A stretch of DNA of 64,000 nt, from positions 1,426,001 through 1,490,000 of the forward strand of contig NC_009436.1 in NCBI RefSeq assembly GCF_000016325.1, given 5' to 3'. Positions 40,580 to 49,838 of the stretch are shown piece after piece (position 1 is the stretch's first letter; each line of letters opens with the position of its first letter). Source of the stretch: Enterobacter sp. 638 (GTDB lineage: Bacteria > Pseudomonadota > Gammaproteobacteria > Enterobacterales > Enterobacteriaceae). A program made the translations under genes and the position numbers. The notes under the pieces are model-generated. The model saw nothing but the letters and a program-made list of their open reading frames with translations. It did no database searches and was not told where the DNA came from.

Positions 40580-41188
40580 TTAGTCACGTACCCAGCCTTT
40601 GCGGATAGGAAAGGCAAAGCAGATGCGGTAGACCTGCTGGAGCCCGCGATACAGCTGCTGACCAAACAGATTCCACAGGATTTGCGCGCTCAGGCAGCCA
40701 ATCATGCCGACCAGCAGACCGCCGAGCATATCGAGCGGCCAGTGAACGCCCAGATAGACGCGCGACCAGGCGATAGCTATCGCGATGCCCATCATGACAA
40801 CGCCAGACCAGACGCGATGCCAGAACAGGAAAGCCAGCGCGAAAGTGAAGATCACCGTACCGTGATCGCTTGGGAAGGAGTCATCCGCCGAATGATGCAG
40901 GAAATTGGAGCCGATATGGTCGACAAACGGACGATCGTGCGGGAACAGATGCCCCAGCATCCACGAGGCCGTCATGCTGACAGCAAGCGCCATGGCAACT
41001 TTAATCACCAGTTGGCGCTGCGCGCTGACCTGTTTACGCGGCCCCCACAGCCAGAGGATCACCACCAGCGCCGGGACAATGTTAATCAGATCTTTGGCGA
41101 TAAATTTGGCGAAGACGATAGTCCACTCTGGCGAGGCCGGGGTGGCATTAATCAGATAAAACAGTCCTAAATTGAGATTCTCTAGCAT
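40580..41188 (-). CDS. ybjG: Undecaprenyl-diphosphatase YbjG
   Basis: A PAP2-family membrane enzyme that removes a phosphate from undecaprenyl diphosphate to recycle the lipid carrier; it can confer bacitracin resistance. The 202-residue product has the three PAP2 motifs: HDRPFVD region, PSDHGT, and SRVYLGVHWPLD. The ATG at 41188 (MLENLNLG) matches E. coli. It is 7 bp downstream of another PAP2 gene, so both are probably made from one transcript. Confidence 0.93.
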   Translation of the reverse strand: MLENLNLGLFYLINATPASPEWTIVFAKFIAKDLINIVPALVVILWLWGPRKQVSAQRQLVIKVAMALAVSMTASWMLGHLFPHDRPFVDHIGSNFLHHSADDSFPSDHGTVIFTFALAFLFWHRVWSGVVMMGIAIAIAWSRVYLGVHWPLDMLGGLLVGMIGCLSAQILWNLFGQQLYRGLQQVYRICFAFPIRKGWVRD

Positions 41189-41195
41189 TCCATCA

Positions 41196-41924
41196 TCACT
41201 CTTTTGCAAACCAGGCAGAAACAAGGCCATAGGCCAAAACCTGAGAAAACCACACCCACCAACCTGACCACAGGTTGTGAGAGAAAAAATGCGCGCCGCG
41301 CATCACCTGGCCATAACCCATCAACAGTCCAAAGATGATGCCGAGTGCGACAAAGCCCCAGGCCAGACGTGGACGCTCGCGCCAGAACGCAAAAAACAGC
41401 CCCATCACCATAAAACCGCTGGACGCGTGCCCGCCGGGGAAACAACGGCCGGGGCCGCTATCAACCGGTGTGCTGCCGAACAGGGGATACGAAACCGCCT
41501 TACCGCCGTATTCCACCAGATCCCACGGGCAGCTGTGATGGCTCATGCTTTTCAGGACGCCAACCACCAGCGTGCCGAGCCCCATCAATAACGCACCGGT
41601 TACCAGCGGCGCGTTGCGACGATAAGCGCCGTAAATCAGCGCGACGGCAGCCAACGCAATGGCGATGTACTTTGCCAGTCGGTGATTGAGTAAATCGAGC
41701 AAGGGGTTCTGTTGCAGCGGAAAACGGTGCGTTGCCGCGTCAAACCAAAAGCCCGTTATCCAGCGGTCCAGCATTTCGTCGCGCGAAAGCCAGGTAAACA
41801 ACACCGCCAGAACGCCTAGCACGAAAAGCTGATAACCATAAAAGCGTGCCGGCAAACGGTAAAGCGGTTTTGTCTTAGTTGTCTGTGACTTAGATAATTC
41901 TGATGCGACAGGTAATTGGGCCAT
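41196..41924 (-). CDS. PAP2-family membrane phosphatase
   Basis: A 242-residue PAP2 membrane protein not present beside ybjG in E. coli K-12. Motifs are KSMSHHSCPWDL, PGGHASSG and GQVMRGAHFFSHNLWSG, with the conserved His residues kept. The Ser/His layout and long N-terminal cytoplasmic segment resemble lipid A or lipid phosphate phosphatases and transferases (LpxT/LpxE-like), but the substrate cannot be told. It is placed directly before ybjG. Confidence 0.8.
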   Translation of the reverse strand: MAQLPVASELSKSQTTKTKPLYRLPARFYGYQLFVLGVLAVLFTWLSRDEMLDRWITGFWFDAATHRFPLQQNPLLDLLNHRLAKYIAIALAAVALIYGAYRRNAPLVTGALLMGLGTLVVGVLKSMSHHSCPWDLVEYGGKAVSYPLFGSTPVDSGPGRCFPGGHASSGFMVMGLFFAFWRERPRLAWGFVALGIIFGLLMGYGQVMRGAHFFSHNLWSGWWVWFSQVLAYGLVSAWFAKE

Positions 41925-42090
41925 GATGACATTCAATGACGAGAAATAGGGTTATCATAGGGGGGGCAACTTAAGGAAACCTTAAACGACAGCGATATGT
42001 GCTGTATTTCTGTTTATCTTCAATAATTCACTATCTCGATAACGGCCAATTCATTAAAATCATCGCGATTTTTCATCATAAAGAGACCGC

Positions 42091-43326
42091 ATGTTAAACC
42101 GTTCTTCTTCTTCCGGTCATCGTCTGGGTCGCCAGGCGTTACTGTTCCCGCTGTGTCTGGTGCTTTACGAATTCTCGACCTATATCGCTAACGATATGAT
42201 CCAGCCCGGTATGCTGACGGTCGTCGCGCAATACAACGCCGGGATCGAGTGGGTACCCACATCCATGACCGCCTATCTGGCGGGGGGCATGTTTTTGCAG
42301 TGGTTGCTGGGACCGCTGTCGGACCGTATTGGCCGCCGTCCGGTGATGCTGACGGGCGTGGTGTGGTTTATCGTCACCTGCCTTGCCATTTTGCTGGCGC
42401 AAACGATCGAACAATTCATGGTGCTGCGCTTTTTGCAGGGCGTTAGCCTGTGCTTTATCGGTGCCGTGGGGTATGCCGCCATTCAGGAGTCGTTTGAAGA
42501 GGCGGTGTGCATCAAAATTACCGCGCTGATGGCGAACGTAGCGCTGATAGCGCCGCTGCTCGGCCCGCTGGTGGGTGCGGCCTGGGTACACGTAGCTCCG
42601 TGGGAAGGGATGTTCATCCTCTTCGCGCTGCTAGCCGCGATCTCTTACTTTGGGCTACATCGCGCAATGCCAGAAACCGCGACCCGACTGGGCGAAAAAT
42701 TGTCGCTCAAAGAGTTAGGCCGCGATTACAAAGAAGTGCTGAAAAACGTCCGCTTCGTGGCGGGCGCTCTGGCAACCGGCTTTGTCAGCCTGCCGCTGCT
42801 GGCGTGGATTGCGCAGTCGCCAGTGATCATTATCAGCGGCGAGAAACTCAGCAGCTATGAATATGGCCTGTTACAGGTGCCGATTTTTGGCGCACTGATT
42901 ATCGGTAACCTGGTGCTTGCGCGTCTGACGTCACGCCGCTCGGTGCGCTCGCTAATCATCCTGGGCGGCTGGCCGATTGCAGGCGGTTTGATTCTCGCCG
43001 CTGTTGCCACAGTAGCTTCTTCGCATGCTTATTTGTGGATGACCGCTGGCCTGAGCATCTACGCATTTGGGATTGGTCTTGCCAACGCAGGCCTTGTGCG
43101 CCTGACGCTGTTTGCCAGCGAGATGAGTAAAGGAACGGTGTCGGCTGCGATGGGTATGCTGCAAATGCTGATTTTTACCGTCGGTATCGAAGTCAGTAAA
43201 CATGCTTACATCATCGGCGGTAACGGCCTGTTCAGCCTGTTTAATCTGGCGAACGGCGTGCTGTGGGTAGGGCTGATGGTGATATTCCTGAAAAATAAAC
43301 GCGTCGGCAACGCGCTACAGCCGTAA
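42091..43326 (+). CDS. mdfA: Multidrug efflux MFS transporter MdfA (Cmr)
   Basis: A 411-residue proton-driven drug exporter with twelve membrane segments. The membrane-embedded acidic residues of segment 1 are present in [17 protein letters not shown] (Glu27 and Asp35 here), together with MFS motif [15 protein letters not shown] and motif C-like [14 protein letters not shown]. It is close to E. coli MdfA over its full length. Confidence 0.96.
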   Translation: MLNRSSSSGHRLGRQALLFPLCLVLYEFSTYIANDMIQPGMLTVVAQYNAGIEWVPTSMTAYLAGGMFLQWLLGPLSDRIGRRPVMLTGVVWFIVTCLAILLAQTIEQFMVLRFLQGVSLCFIGAVGYAAIQESFEEAVCIKITALMANVALIAPLLGPLVGAAWVHVAPWEGMFILFALLAAISYFGLHRAMPETATRLGEKLSLKELGRDYKEVLKNVRFVAGALATGFVSLPLLAWIAQSPVIIISGEKLSSYEYGLLQVPIFGALIIGNLVLARLTSRRSVRSLIILGGWPIAGGLILAAVATVASSHAYLWMTAGLSIYAFGIGLANAGLVRLTLFASEMSKGTVSAAMGMLQMLIFTVGIEVSKHAYIIGGNGLFSLFNLANGVLWVGLMVIFLKNKRVGNALQP

Positions 43327-43373
43327 CAGTATGAGTAGCCCGATCAGCATTTATGTGCGACCGGGCGAATCCA

Positions 43374-44186
43374 TCAGTTGAACGGCGCTTCTTTAGTTAA
43401 CACTTTCTCGATCACGTCCAGCACGCCTTCTTCGTTATTGTGCGGCGCCTCAAAACGCGCGACATCTTTGATATGCGTTTTGGCATTCGCCATCGCAAAG
43501 CTTAAGCCTGACTGACGCAGCATTTCGATGTCGTTCCCGCTGTCGCCGAAGGCCACCACTTCACTGTCCTCAATGTCCCACAGCTTCTGCAAAATACGCA
43601 GACCGTTCGCTTTGTGCACACCCGGAATAATCATGTCGATATTGCCGTGCCCGGTGGTAACCGGCACCATAATATCGCTGAGCTTCGCATGAATCATGGC
43701 CTGTATGCGTGGGATCTCGCTGTCTGGCAGGTTCAGTCCAAACTTAAAGAAGATGTCGTTCAGATTCTCGAAATTCTCGACCATTTCGAGACGATGGTAA
43801 TATTTCGCCGCCATCTCTTTCAGTGAATCATCGTAAGATTTCAGGGTGTAAGCGCTGTTTTTCCCGCAGGCGATAACGTCCACTTCGGGGAGGGAACAGA
43901 GAAAGCGCGCAACCGTGTCAAACTGCGTTTTGCTCAGCTCGCCGTTGAACACATCTTCACGGGCATTCACCACCCAGCCGCCATTTTCGGCGACGAAGGC
44001 GATTTCATGCGCGATCTCAGGGAAGAAAGAGATCAACTGATAATACTGATTTCCACTGGCGACCACGAAGCGAATGCCTTGCTGTTTCATGCGTTCATAC
44101 TGCGCCAGAAAGCGTTCGCGATTGTAGGTTTTGGCGTCGCTTAAAAAAGTGCCATCCATGTCGACTGCAATTAACTTAACGCTCAT
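43374..44186 (-). CDS. ybjI: HAD-family sugar/FMN phosphatase YbjI
   Basis: A 270-residue HAD IIB (Cof-type) phosphatase, paralogue of YbiV in this window; the E. coli enzyme acts on FMN and erythrose-4-phosphate. Motif I is [10 protein letters not shown], motif [12 protein letters not shown], and motif [15 protein letters not shown] longer reading to 44252 runs into ybjJ; the ATG at 44186 (MSVKLIA) is the conserved start and overlaps the ybjJ stop by 11 bp. Confidence 0.94.
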   Translation of the reverse strand: MSVKLIAVDMDGTFLSDAKTYNRERFLAQYERMKQQGIRFVVASGNQYYQLISFFPEIAHEIAFVAENGGWVVNAREDVFNGELSKTQFDTVARFLCSLPEVDVIACGKNSAYTLKSYDDSLKEMAAKYYHRLEMVENFENLNDIFFKFGLNLPDSEIPRIQAMIHAKLSDIMVPVTTGHGNIDMIIPGVHKANGLRILQKLWDIEDSEVVAFGDSGNDIEMLRQSGLSFAMANAKTHIKDVARFEAPHNNEEGVLDVIEKVLTKEAPFN

Positions 44187-45390
44187 ATCCCTTCTCCATA
44201 GCTGAGTCTTGCGAATCCGGTTTGGCGACAGCTTTGGCCACCAACGCGGCAACGATGACTAACGCTAACACCACCAGCATGGCGCTGCGTAACCCGTAAT
44301 GCTCGCCGAGGAAACCGAGCAGCGGCGGGCCGACCAGGAAGGCCAGATAGCCCGTCGTCGCCACCACGCTGACGCGCGTCGGCGCATCCGGGCCGGTGTC
44401 GCTGGCGGCGGAAATGGTCAGTGGGAAGCCCAGCGATGCGCCTGCGCCCCAAAGAATCACCGATACGCCTGCTATCCAGTCCACGTCGACAAAGATAATT
44501 AATGCGATGCCCAACGCACCCATCAGCGCACTGGCGCGGACCACGGCCACGCGGCTGTAGCGATCGATAAACCAGCCGCCGGTAAAGCGCCCGACGGTCA
44601 TACCGAGCGTGAATCCAGCGTAAATCAGCGAGCCAGAGGTCGGGCTAAAACCGTGGCCGTCGACCATCAGCAGCGGGAGCCAGTCGTTAGCAGAGCCTTC
44701 GGCAAAGGCCATCGCCAGAACCACGACGCCAATCAGCATCAACTGCATATCGCGATAAAACGGTAAACCTTTCTCCGCCGATTTTTGCTCTTCCGCCGTG
44801 TTTTTACCGGTGCCGTCAGGAATGGCGGTGATGCCGGTGAGAATCGGGATAATGCAGACCAGTGCCGCCAGTAAAATATGTAAATTCGCTGCGACGCCGA
44901 ACGCTGTCAGCGCCATACCCACGCCAGCGCCTGCCAGCGTGCCGAGGCTGTAAAAGCCGTGCATCATCGGCAGCACGGTTTTATTCATCTCGCGTTCAAC
45001 GGCGGCGCCTTCTACGTTAATGGCCACTTCTGCCGCGCCAAAGCTGCCGCCAAAGACCGTCAGGCCGAGGGCAAACATCAGCGGCGAGGCAAACCACAGC
45101 GCCACGCTCAGGAACACCATTCCCAGTACCGCGCAGCACATGGTGGTGCGGATGACGGTGCGTGTGCCAAAGCGCTTAACCAGCCACGCGGAGCACAGAA
45201 TGCCGCTCATCGAGCCAATCGACAGGCCAAACAGCACGATGCCCATTTCTGCGGTAGATACCGTCAAAATGTCGCGGATGGCGGGTGTGCGCGTGGCCCA
45301 GGACGCCATCAGCAATCCGGGAATAAAGAAGAACATAAAGAGCGCCCACATGCGTCGCTGCAGGGCCTTGCGTGGAGAAGTTAAGGTCAT
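44176..45390 (-). CDS. ybjJ: MFS transporter YbjJ
   Basis: A 404-residue major facilitator with twelve hydrophobic segments, start [15 protein letters not shown] and motif A-like [14 protein letters not shown]. The substrate is not known. It overlaps ybjI downstream. It is divergent from the TetR-type gene ybjK across an 81-bp spacer containing a strong palindrome, so YbjK is its likely repressor. Confidence 0.9.
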   Translation of the reverse strand: MTLTSPRKALQRRMWALFMFFFIPGLLMASWATRTPAIRDILTVSTAEMGIVLFGLSIGSMSGILCSAWLVKRFGTRTVIRTTMCCAVLGMVFLSVALWFASPLMFALGLTVFGGSFGAAEVAINVEGAAVEREMNKTVLPMMHGFYSLGTLAGAGVGMALTAFGVAANLHILLAALVCIIPILTGITAIPDGTGKNTAEEQKSAEKGLPFYRDMQLMLIGVVVLAMAFAEGSANDWLPLLMVDGHGFSPTSGSLIYAGFTLGMTVGRFTGGWFIDRYSRVAVVRASALMGALGIALIIFVDVDWIAGVSVILWGAGASLGFPLTISAASDTGPDAPTRVSVVATTGYLAFLVGPPLLGFLGEHYGLRSAMLVVLALVIVAALVAKAVAKPDSQDSAMEKGYER

Positions 45391-45435
45391 TCGAATCACA
45401 CCAGAAGCATAACAATAGCGACAACACTAGCAAGG

Positions 45436-45455
45436 TTGTGTACATTTGTACACAA
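45436..45455. promoter_or_regulatory. Palindromic operator between ybjJ and ybjK
   Basis: Nine-base perfect arms TTGTGTACA and TGTACACAA with a 2-bp centre. It is centred between the divergent genes and 17 bp before the ybjK start. This is the usual layout of an autoregulated TetR-family operator. Confidence 0.75.
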
Positions 45456-45471
45456 AGTGAAAGAGGAATTT

Positions 45472-46020
45472 ATGAGCAGACGACCGAACGATCCACTGCG
45501 CCGTGAAAGAATACTTCAGGCGACTCTGGAGACCATAGCAGAGCATGGGATAGATGCCGTCACGCACCGTAAAATCGCCACCTGCGCGGGCGTGCCGCTA
45601 GGGTCGATGACCTATTATTTCGAGGGCATGGATTCACTGCTGGAAGAGGCGTTTACGCGTTTTACCTGTGATATGTCACAGCAATATTGCGACTTTTTTG
45701 CGGGCGTGACCGGGCCGGAAATGGCCTGTGAATCCATTACCACGCTGATCCACAGTTCCGAAGTCACCACGCCACATAATATGGAGCTGATGTATCAACT
45801 TTACGCGCTGATGAGCCGTAAGCCCGCGTTAAAAAAGGTGATGCAGGACTGGATGCAAACCAGTCAGTCGACGCTTGAGCAGTGGTTTGATCCGGTGACT
45901 GCGCGTGCTCTGGATGCCTTTATCGAAGGGATGACGCTGCATTTTGTGACGGACAGGCAGCCGCTCTCGCGAGACGATATTCGACGGATGGTGGGACGGA
46001 TCGCGGGTGAAAATTGTTGA
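45472..46020 (+). CDS. ybjK: TetR-family regulator YbjK (RcdA)
   Basis: A 182-residue TetR-type regulator. In E. coli RcdA controls curli/biofilm genes such as csgD and its neighbour. The N-terminal helix-turn-helix is [24 protein letters not shown]. The ATG at 45472 (MSRRPND) follows AAGAGGAATTT; the earlier ATG at 45436 lies inside the operator. It is the last recognised backbone gene of the window. The following 295 bp (46021-46315) show no convincing gene. Confidence 0.92.
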   Translation: MSRRPNDPLRRERILQATLETIAEHGIDAVTHRKIATCAGVPLGSMTYYFEGMDSLLEEAFTRFTCDMSQQYCDFFAGVTGPEMACESITTLIHSSEVTTPHNMELMYQLYALMSRKPALKKVMQDWMQTSQSTLEQWFDPVTARALDAFIEGMTLHFVTDRQPLSRDDIRRMVGRIAGENC

Positions 46021-46315
46021 TGCTTATGCCAGGATTGGGTTGCTTATCGCTTCCTGATTTTGGCATGAATTCGTCACGTTGCTCGGGTTTTATATGTGAT
46101 AAGTACCCCGCACAATAAAAGAGCCTCGTCTGGCAAACACTATTACTTTTGGGTATCGTACGTGAAAATGATAAATGCAGCTCACAGAATGGATGATATA
46201 TGTACAGGCTTTGCAAGCCGTTTGATACACGCGTCCCTTCGGCAATTGAGTGGTTCAGAGACCATCTGAGTAATCGCTATTAGCGCTTTGAAATTTTCGT
46301 CAGGAAGCCGTAAGC

Positions 46316-47314
46316 ATGATTGAGCAACAAAATAATCGCAACACTCAGATCGATAATATTAAAGGATTGCTGATATTGCTTGCGGTTCTAGGGCATATTG
46401 TTGAGCCGCTTACTGGGCCTCAACCTTATCTCTATCAATTTTATGCCTTCATCTATATTTTCCATATGCCAGCCTTTTTATTGTTATCAGGGTATTTATC
46501 TAAAGGTGGTGAGTCGTTCAATGCTGGTAAGATAGTTAATCAACTCATAGTGCCTTTTTTAGTTTTTAATTGTATTTATGAAATTCTTTATTATGCGCAG
46601 AATGGTGAAGTTTCAAACTATGTAAAAGGATTAGCACCTAACTGGATACTGTGGTTTTTAGTCAGCCTTATTTTCATGCGTATAATTTCGCCTATAATAA
46701 TGCAATTTAAATATCCTGTTGCTCTTTCAATACTGATTGCACTAATAGCCTCTGTCGTTTCATATAACGGATTTACGTTTAACGCGTCCAGAACATTAGT
46801 GTTCATGCCATACTACATTGCTGGATGTGTACTGTTTAAAAGCACAAATGGTAATCTGATTTTTTCAGAAAAACCTACTGGACTCTTAATCGCTTCAGTT
46901 TTCCTCGTCGTATGTTATGCTCTGGCTGATCATCTAAACTTGATTGCACTTTATGGGAACACTCCACTTGTAGCAACAGGAATGACTTTTTCTAATGTTA
47001 TTATTGTTCGATTAAGTTATTACATATTGACGGCGCTGGCTATTGGTAGTGTGTGTTTGATTGCTTCAAGATTCCACTGGTTTAATAATTTCGGACGGAA
47101 ATCTTTATACATCTATCTGTGGCATGGATTGGCTGTTAAATACTTAATTTGGTATATGCTACCGTTCTTGAGTAATAATGTAATAATACAAACTCTCTTT
47201 TTTTTAATCACTGGGGTTCTAATGGCATTCTTGTTATCACGTCATGCAGTTTCTCGTTGTACGCAGATCTTATTTGTACCTGTAAAAACGTTATTACTAA
47301 AAAAAGACAAATGA
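46316..47314 (+). CDS. Acyltransferase family 3 membrane protein
   Basis: A 332-residue polytopic protein of the acyltransferase 3 family (fucose 4-O-acetylase-like), which transfers acyl, usually acetyl, groups to cell-surface sugars. It has about ten hydrophobic segments, the N-terminal motif DNIKGLLILLAVLGHI with the conserved catalytic-type His, and FYAFIYIFHMPAFLLLSGYL. The coding sequence is clearly more AT-rich than the neighbouring backbone and uses AT-ending codons, a sign of transfer. Acceptor unknown. Confidence 0.85.
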   Translation: MIEQQNNRNTQIDNIKGLLILLAVLGHIVEPLTGPQPYLYQFYAFIYIFHMPAFLLLSGYLSKGGESFNAGKIVNQLIVPFLVFNCIYEILYYAQNGEVSNYVKGLAPNWILWFLVSLIFMRIISPIIMQFKYPVALSILIALIASVVSYNGFTFNASRTLVFMPYYIAGCVLFKSTNGNLIFSEKPTGLLIASVFLVVCYALADHLNLIALYGNTPLVATGMTFSNVIIVRLSYYILTALAIGSVCLIASRFHWFNNFGRKSLYIYLWHGLAVKYLIWYMLPFLSNNVIIQTLFFLITGVLMAFLLSRHAVSRCTQILFVPVKTLLLKKDK

Positions 47315-47419
47315 ACTACCCCTTAATTCATATCAACTCCGCTCCGCTACAAAGCCCTTTAGAGCGTCCCTATTTAGGTTGTAAGAATATGGTGGCGATC
47401 TCTTTAGGAGAATCACTCT

Positions 47420-47563
47420 ATGATTCAAGATTTTCAACACGAGGTGCGCCGTATCGCAATCAACGATGGCAGCCGCTCCCTTCCCACGGTGAGCGCCACT
47501 AATGTTCGCATGATCCGCACCGGCGGCGATGGTCCGTCTCAATATGATTGCCACTGTGCCTGA
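47420..47563 (+). pseudogene. Small ORF, probable gene remnant
   Basis: A 47-codon reading frame (start MIQDFQHEVRRIAINDG, end YDCHCA) has a good ribosome site (TTAGGAGA). A second open stretch in another frame (about 47575-47755) ends RRHNGSSRAISD. GC and codon use are more backbone-like than the genes on both sides. I do not recognise either. They look like pieces of a gene broken by insertions, but a short real gene is possible. No other gene is seen between 47315 and 47919. Confidence 0.35.
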
Positions 47564-47784
47564 ACTGAATAATCAGTCTTGTTATTAGTCGAGAGTGTTT
47601 TGATATCAGGCTATTTACAGTTTTTCCTGATATTGATGGTTTTGGCTATGCCAACAGCGTCCGTTTAGAGATCCATGATAACGAGCTATGGGAGCGAGGA
47701 GTTTTGTCTGTCCCCCTTCGTCGCCACAATGGAAGCAGTCGTGCTATAAGCGATTGATTATGAGTTGTCCGAATTTCAGGCAAC

Positions 47785-47811
47785 AAAAAACCCATTTATG
47801 TAAACGGGTTA
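47785..47811. other. Terminator-like palindrome, possible attachment site
   Basis: AAAAAACCCATTTATGTAAACGGGTT forms a stem AACCC/GGGTT and reads on the minus strand as a terminator ending in TTTTTT. In E. coli the sRNA gene rybB lies just after ybjK on the minus strand and ends GATGGGTTTTTT; the same final bases are seen here but the rest of RybB is not. This could be the left attachment site of the prophage in the rybB terminator. The link is inference. Confidence 0.35.
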
Positions 47812-47919
47812 GTGAAAACAACGAGTTACAAGATAATCAATAAGTTAGGTTAGTGGTAAAGAGTGGCGATTACGGGGCAATGCCAACCGCTGCCGCCATT
47901 TTGTCGCCACTATGTGTAA

Positions 47920-48684
47920 CTAATGGATACCTCTATTCTTTGCTTCCATATCCATCATAAAGTCGGTCATATAGTCTGGATTAAAATCTAGACCCTTAGC
48001 TTTCCAGTATGCCGCTCTCTGAATATCTTTAACTTTTTGATCCATCATGAAGCTAGTCATGTAATCAGGATTGAAGTTGTATCCTTTGTTTTTCCAATAG
48101 TTAGCTCTCTGTATATCCTTAACTTTCTGATCCATCATAAAGCTTGTTGTATAGTTCGCGTCAAAGTCATAACCCTGTGATTTCCAGTAGCGCGCCCTCT
48201 CAATATCTTTAACTTTTTGATCCATCATAAAGCTGGTCGTATAGTTGGGATCAAAATTGTAACCCTTCTTTTTCCAATACAATGCTCGTTGAACATCATT
48301 CCTTTTTTGAATTTCCATATAATTTTCGCCTGTATATGGATATTGTTTAGCTGGCGAAAATGACCTTTGGGAAGGCGAATTTTTTTGGTTAGGGCTAGAA
48401 CCACTGAGAGTATTGGTTACAGTGCCCGAATGCTGGTAAGAGTATGAGTTGGTAGGAGATTCTTTCGTACCAATTTTTCCTGTGTAGGGGTTCGTATTTC
48501 CTTTTGTGCTCCAGTTATTATAAAAATTATGATCTGGAGCTGAGCGATAGTGAGGCTGTACGTAGGTTCCATTACTGCGAAAATACCCATTAACATGAAC
48601 ATTACTTCCTTTTGAAAAGGTGCAAAAGGATAAAATGGATGTCAACATTAAGATTAAGTAATTAATAGTCTTTGTTTTTAACAT
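47920..48684 (-). CDS. Secreted protein with 30-residue tandem repeats
   Basis: A protein of about 254 residues of unknown function. The N-terminus has a Sec-type signal (MLKTKTINYLILMLTSILSF). Next comes a block VNGYFRSNGTYVQPHYRSAP with NPYTGKIGT, a motif found in many uncharacterised exported proteins. The C-terminal half holds about four copies of a 30-residue repeat built on TSFMMDQKVKDIxRAxYWKxxGYxFxxxY, in 90-bp DNA steps, the last copy cut short. The start at 48684 gives the cleanest signal; a GTG at 48729 is the alternative. AT-rich. It lies just downstream of the integrase, so it may be prophage cargo. Confidence 0.65.
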   Translation of the reverse strand: MLKTKTINYLILMLTSILSFCTFSKGSNVHVNGYFRSNGTYVQPHYRSAPDHNFYNNWSTKGNTNPYTGKIGTKESPTNSYSYQHSGTVTNTLSGSSPNQKNSPSQRSFSPAKQYPYTGENYMEIQKRNDVQRALYWKKKGYNFDPNYTTSFMMDQKVKDIERARYWKSQGYDFDANYTTSFMMDQKVKDIQRANYWKNKGYNFNPDYMTSFMMDQKVKDIQRAAYWKAKGLDFNPDYMTDFMMDMEAKNRGIH

Positions 48685-48787
48685 GTTTATTATAAATACC
48701 AATAAAGAAAAACACTGAATCTGAGACACTTAATATTCTCTGATGCTATCATTTTCTTTTACTGGAATCACAAGAATATTATTACTC

Positions 48788-49807
48788 TTATCCCTTTGTC
48801 ATCGTGGCGAGTGGATTGAGATGCAATGCAGTTTCAAGGTGTTCTGGCGAAAGGTGCGCATAACGCATGGTCATTTTGATATCGTGGTGACCAAGTATGC
48901 GCTGCAGTGCGAGAATATTTCCTCCCGACATCATAAAGTGCGCTGCAAACGTATGACGCAGAACGTGGGTCAATTGCCCACGTGGGAGCACTATCGAGGT
49001 TTTGTCCATCACAGACAAAAACTGGAAGTAGCAATCCGTAAAGAACTTGAAGCCGTCCAAGGCAATGATTTCCTCGTAAAGCTCTTTGCTAATTGGAATA
49101 CTGCGGTTCTTTTTGCCTTTGGTCCTGACGAAAGTGATCCGGTATTTGGTGACCTGCGAACGGGTTAGGTTCACCGCTTCGCGCCAGCGTGCACCGGTAC
49201 TCAAGCAGATTTTGACAACCAAAGCGAGAAGGGGGTTTTGGCGATTGCAGTCACAGAGTAGTTCAGTTATTTGCTCATGTGTCAGCCAGGCCATTTCCTT
49301 CTCGGCAATTGTGAATTTGCGCATGTTCTCCAGTGGGTTTGGTGCTGTCCATTCGCCAAGTCGGGCCAGCTCGCTAAACACTCCGCTGAGGTAGCTTTGC
49401 TCAAGATTGATGGTCACCGGGCTGGCTCCTTTCTTCCACTTCTCACTAAAGTAGATTTCACCCGTCAGGCGTTTGTCACGGTAATGGGCGAATAATTTGG
49501 AACTGAGATCAGTAGCGAGAGGGTTTCCGAGTGCATCGACCATAAGGACCAGCTTGTCGTAAATATTCTCGCCAGCAGTCAGGGATTTACCGTGGAGCTT
49601 GAACCAGAGTTCAACGACGTCTTTCAGAGTACGACGGTCAACTGATTCTCCCAGCCAAGGCTTAGCCTCTGCCTCATCCATCGTGTGACGCTCAAAAGCC
49701 AGCGCTTCGCCTTTGGTAGCGAACTGTTTGCGCACACGTCGCCCGCTGCGGCCGGAGGGATAGCATTCGCAGATCCATTTTCCTGTGGTGAGTTTACGTA
49801 CTGCCAT
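48788..49807 (-). CDS. int: Prophage integrase (tyrosine recombinase, 186/P2 type)
   Basis: A 339-residue tyrosine recombinase starting MAVRKLTTGKWICECYPSG, the start typical of 186-type Int. The N-terminal arm-binding and core-binding regions are followed by the catalytic domain with Arg in LSTGARWREAVNL, the HxxR box HVLRHTFAAHF, His in LGHHDIKMTMRYAH and the nucleophile Tyr in MRYAHLSPEHL. No ribosome site is visible before the ATG, because a terminator T run abuts it. A LexA box lies 32-51 bp upstream. Confidence 0.95.
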   Translation of the reverse strand: MAVRKLTTGKWICECYPSGRSGRRVRKQFATKGEALAFERHTMDEAEAKPWLGESVDRRTLKDVVELWFKLHGKSLTAGENIYDKLVLMVDALGNPLATDLSSKLFAHYRDKRLTGEIYFSEKWKKGASPVTINLEQSYLSGVFSELARLGEWTAPNPLENMRKFTIAEKEMAWLTHEQITELLCDCNRQNPLLALVVKICLSTGARWREAVNLTRSQVTKYRITFVRTKGKKNRSIPISKELYEEIIALDGFKFFTDCYFQFLSVMDKTSIVLPRGQLTHVLRHTFAAHFMMSGGNILALQRILGHHDIKMTMRYAHLSPEHLETALHLNPLATMTKG

Positions 49808-49832
49808 AAAAAAGCCCTCATGTCTGAGGGCT
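49808..49832 (-). terminator. Terminator directly before the int start codon
   Basis: An 8-bp stem AGCCCTCA/TGAGGGCT (49813-49820, 49825-49832) with a 4-nt loop is followed on the minus strand by TTTTTT, which runs straight into the ATG of int. It would stop most transcripts coming from the DUF4041/CI genes or from a promoter at the LexA box before they enter int, unless antitermination or read-through occurs. Confidence 0.75.
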
Positions 49833-49838
49833 AAATTT

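Noticed and set aside
46021..46315. Small minus-strand ORF (45920-46216) after ybjK
   Set aside because: It overlaps the end of ybjK, has no domain and no clear translation start. The stretch is left as intergenic.
47940..48310. 90-bp direct repeats as a CRISPR or non-coding array
   Set aside because: They are in-frame coding repeats of an exported protein.
48700..48790. tRNA gene as the integration target next to int
   Set aside because: No cloverleaf, CCA end or conserved TTCGAATC-type arm was seen in this stretch or elsewhere in the window.
48743..49168. A 141-codon plus-strand frame over the integrase C-terminus
   Set aside because: It is antisense to the catalytic domain of int and has no independent support.
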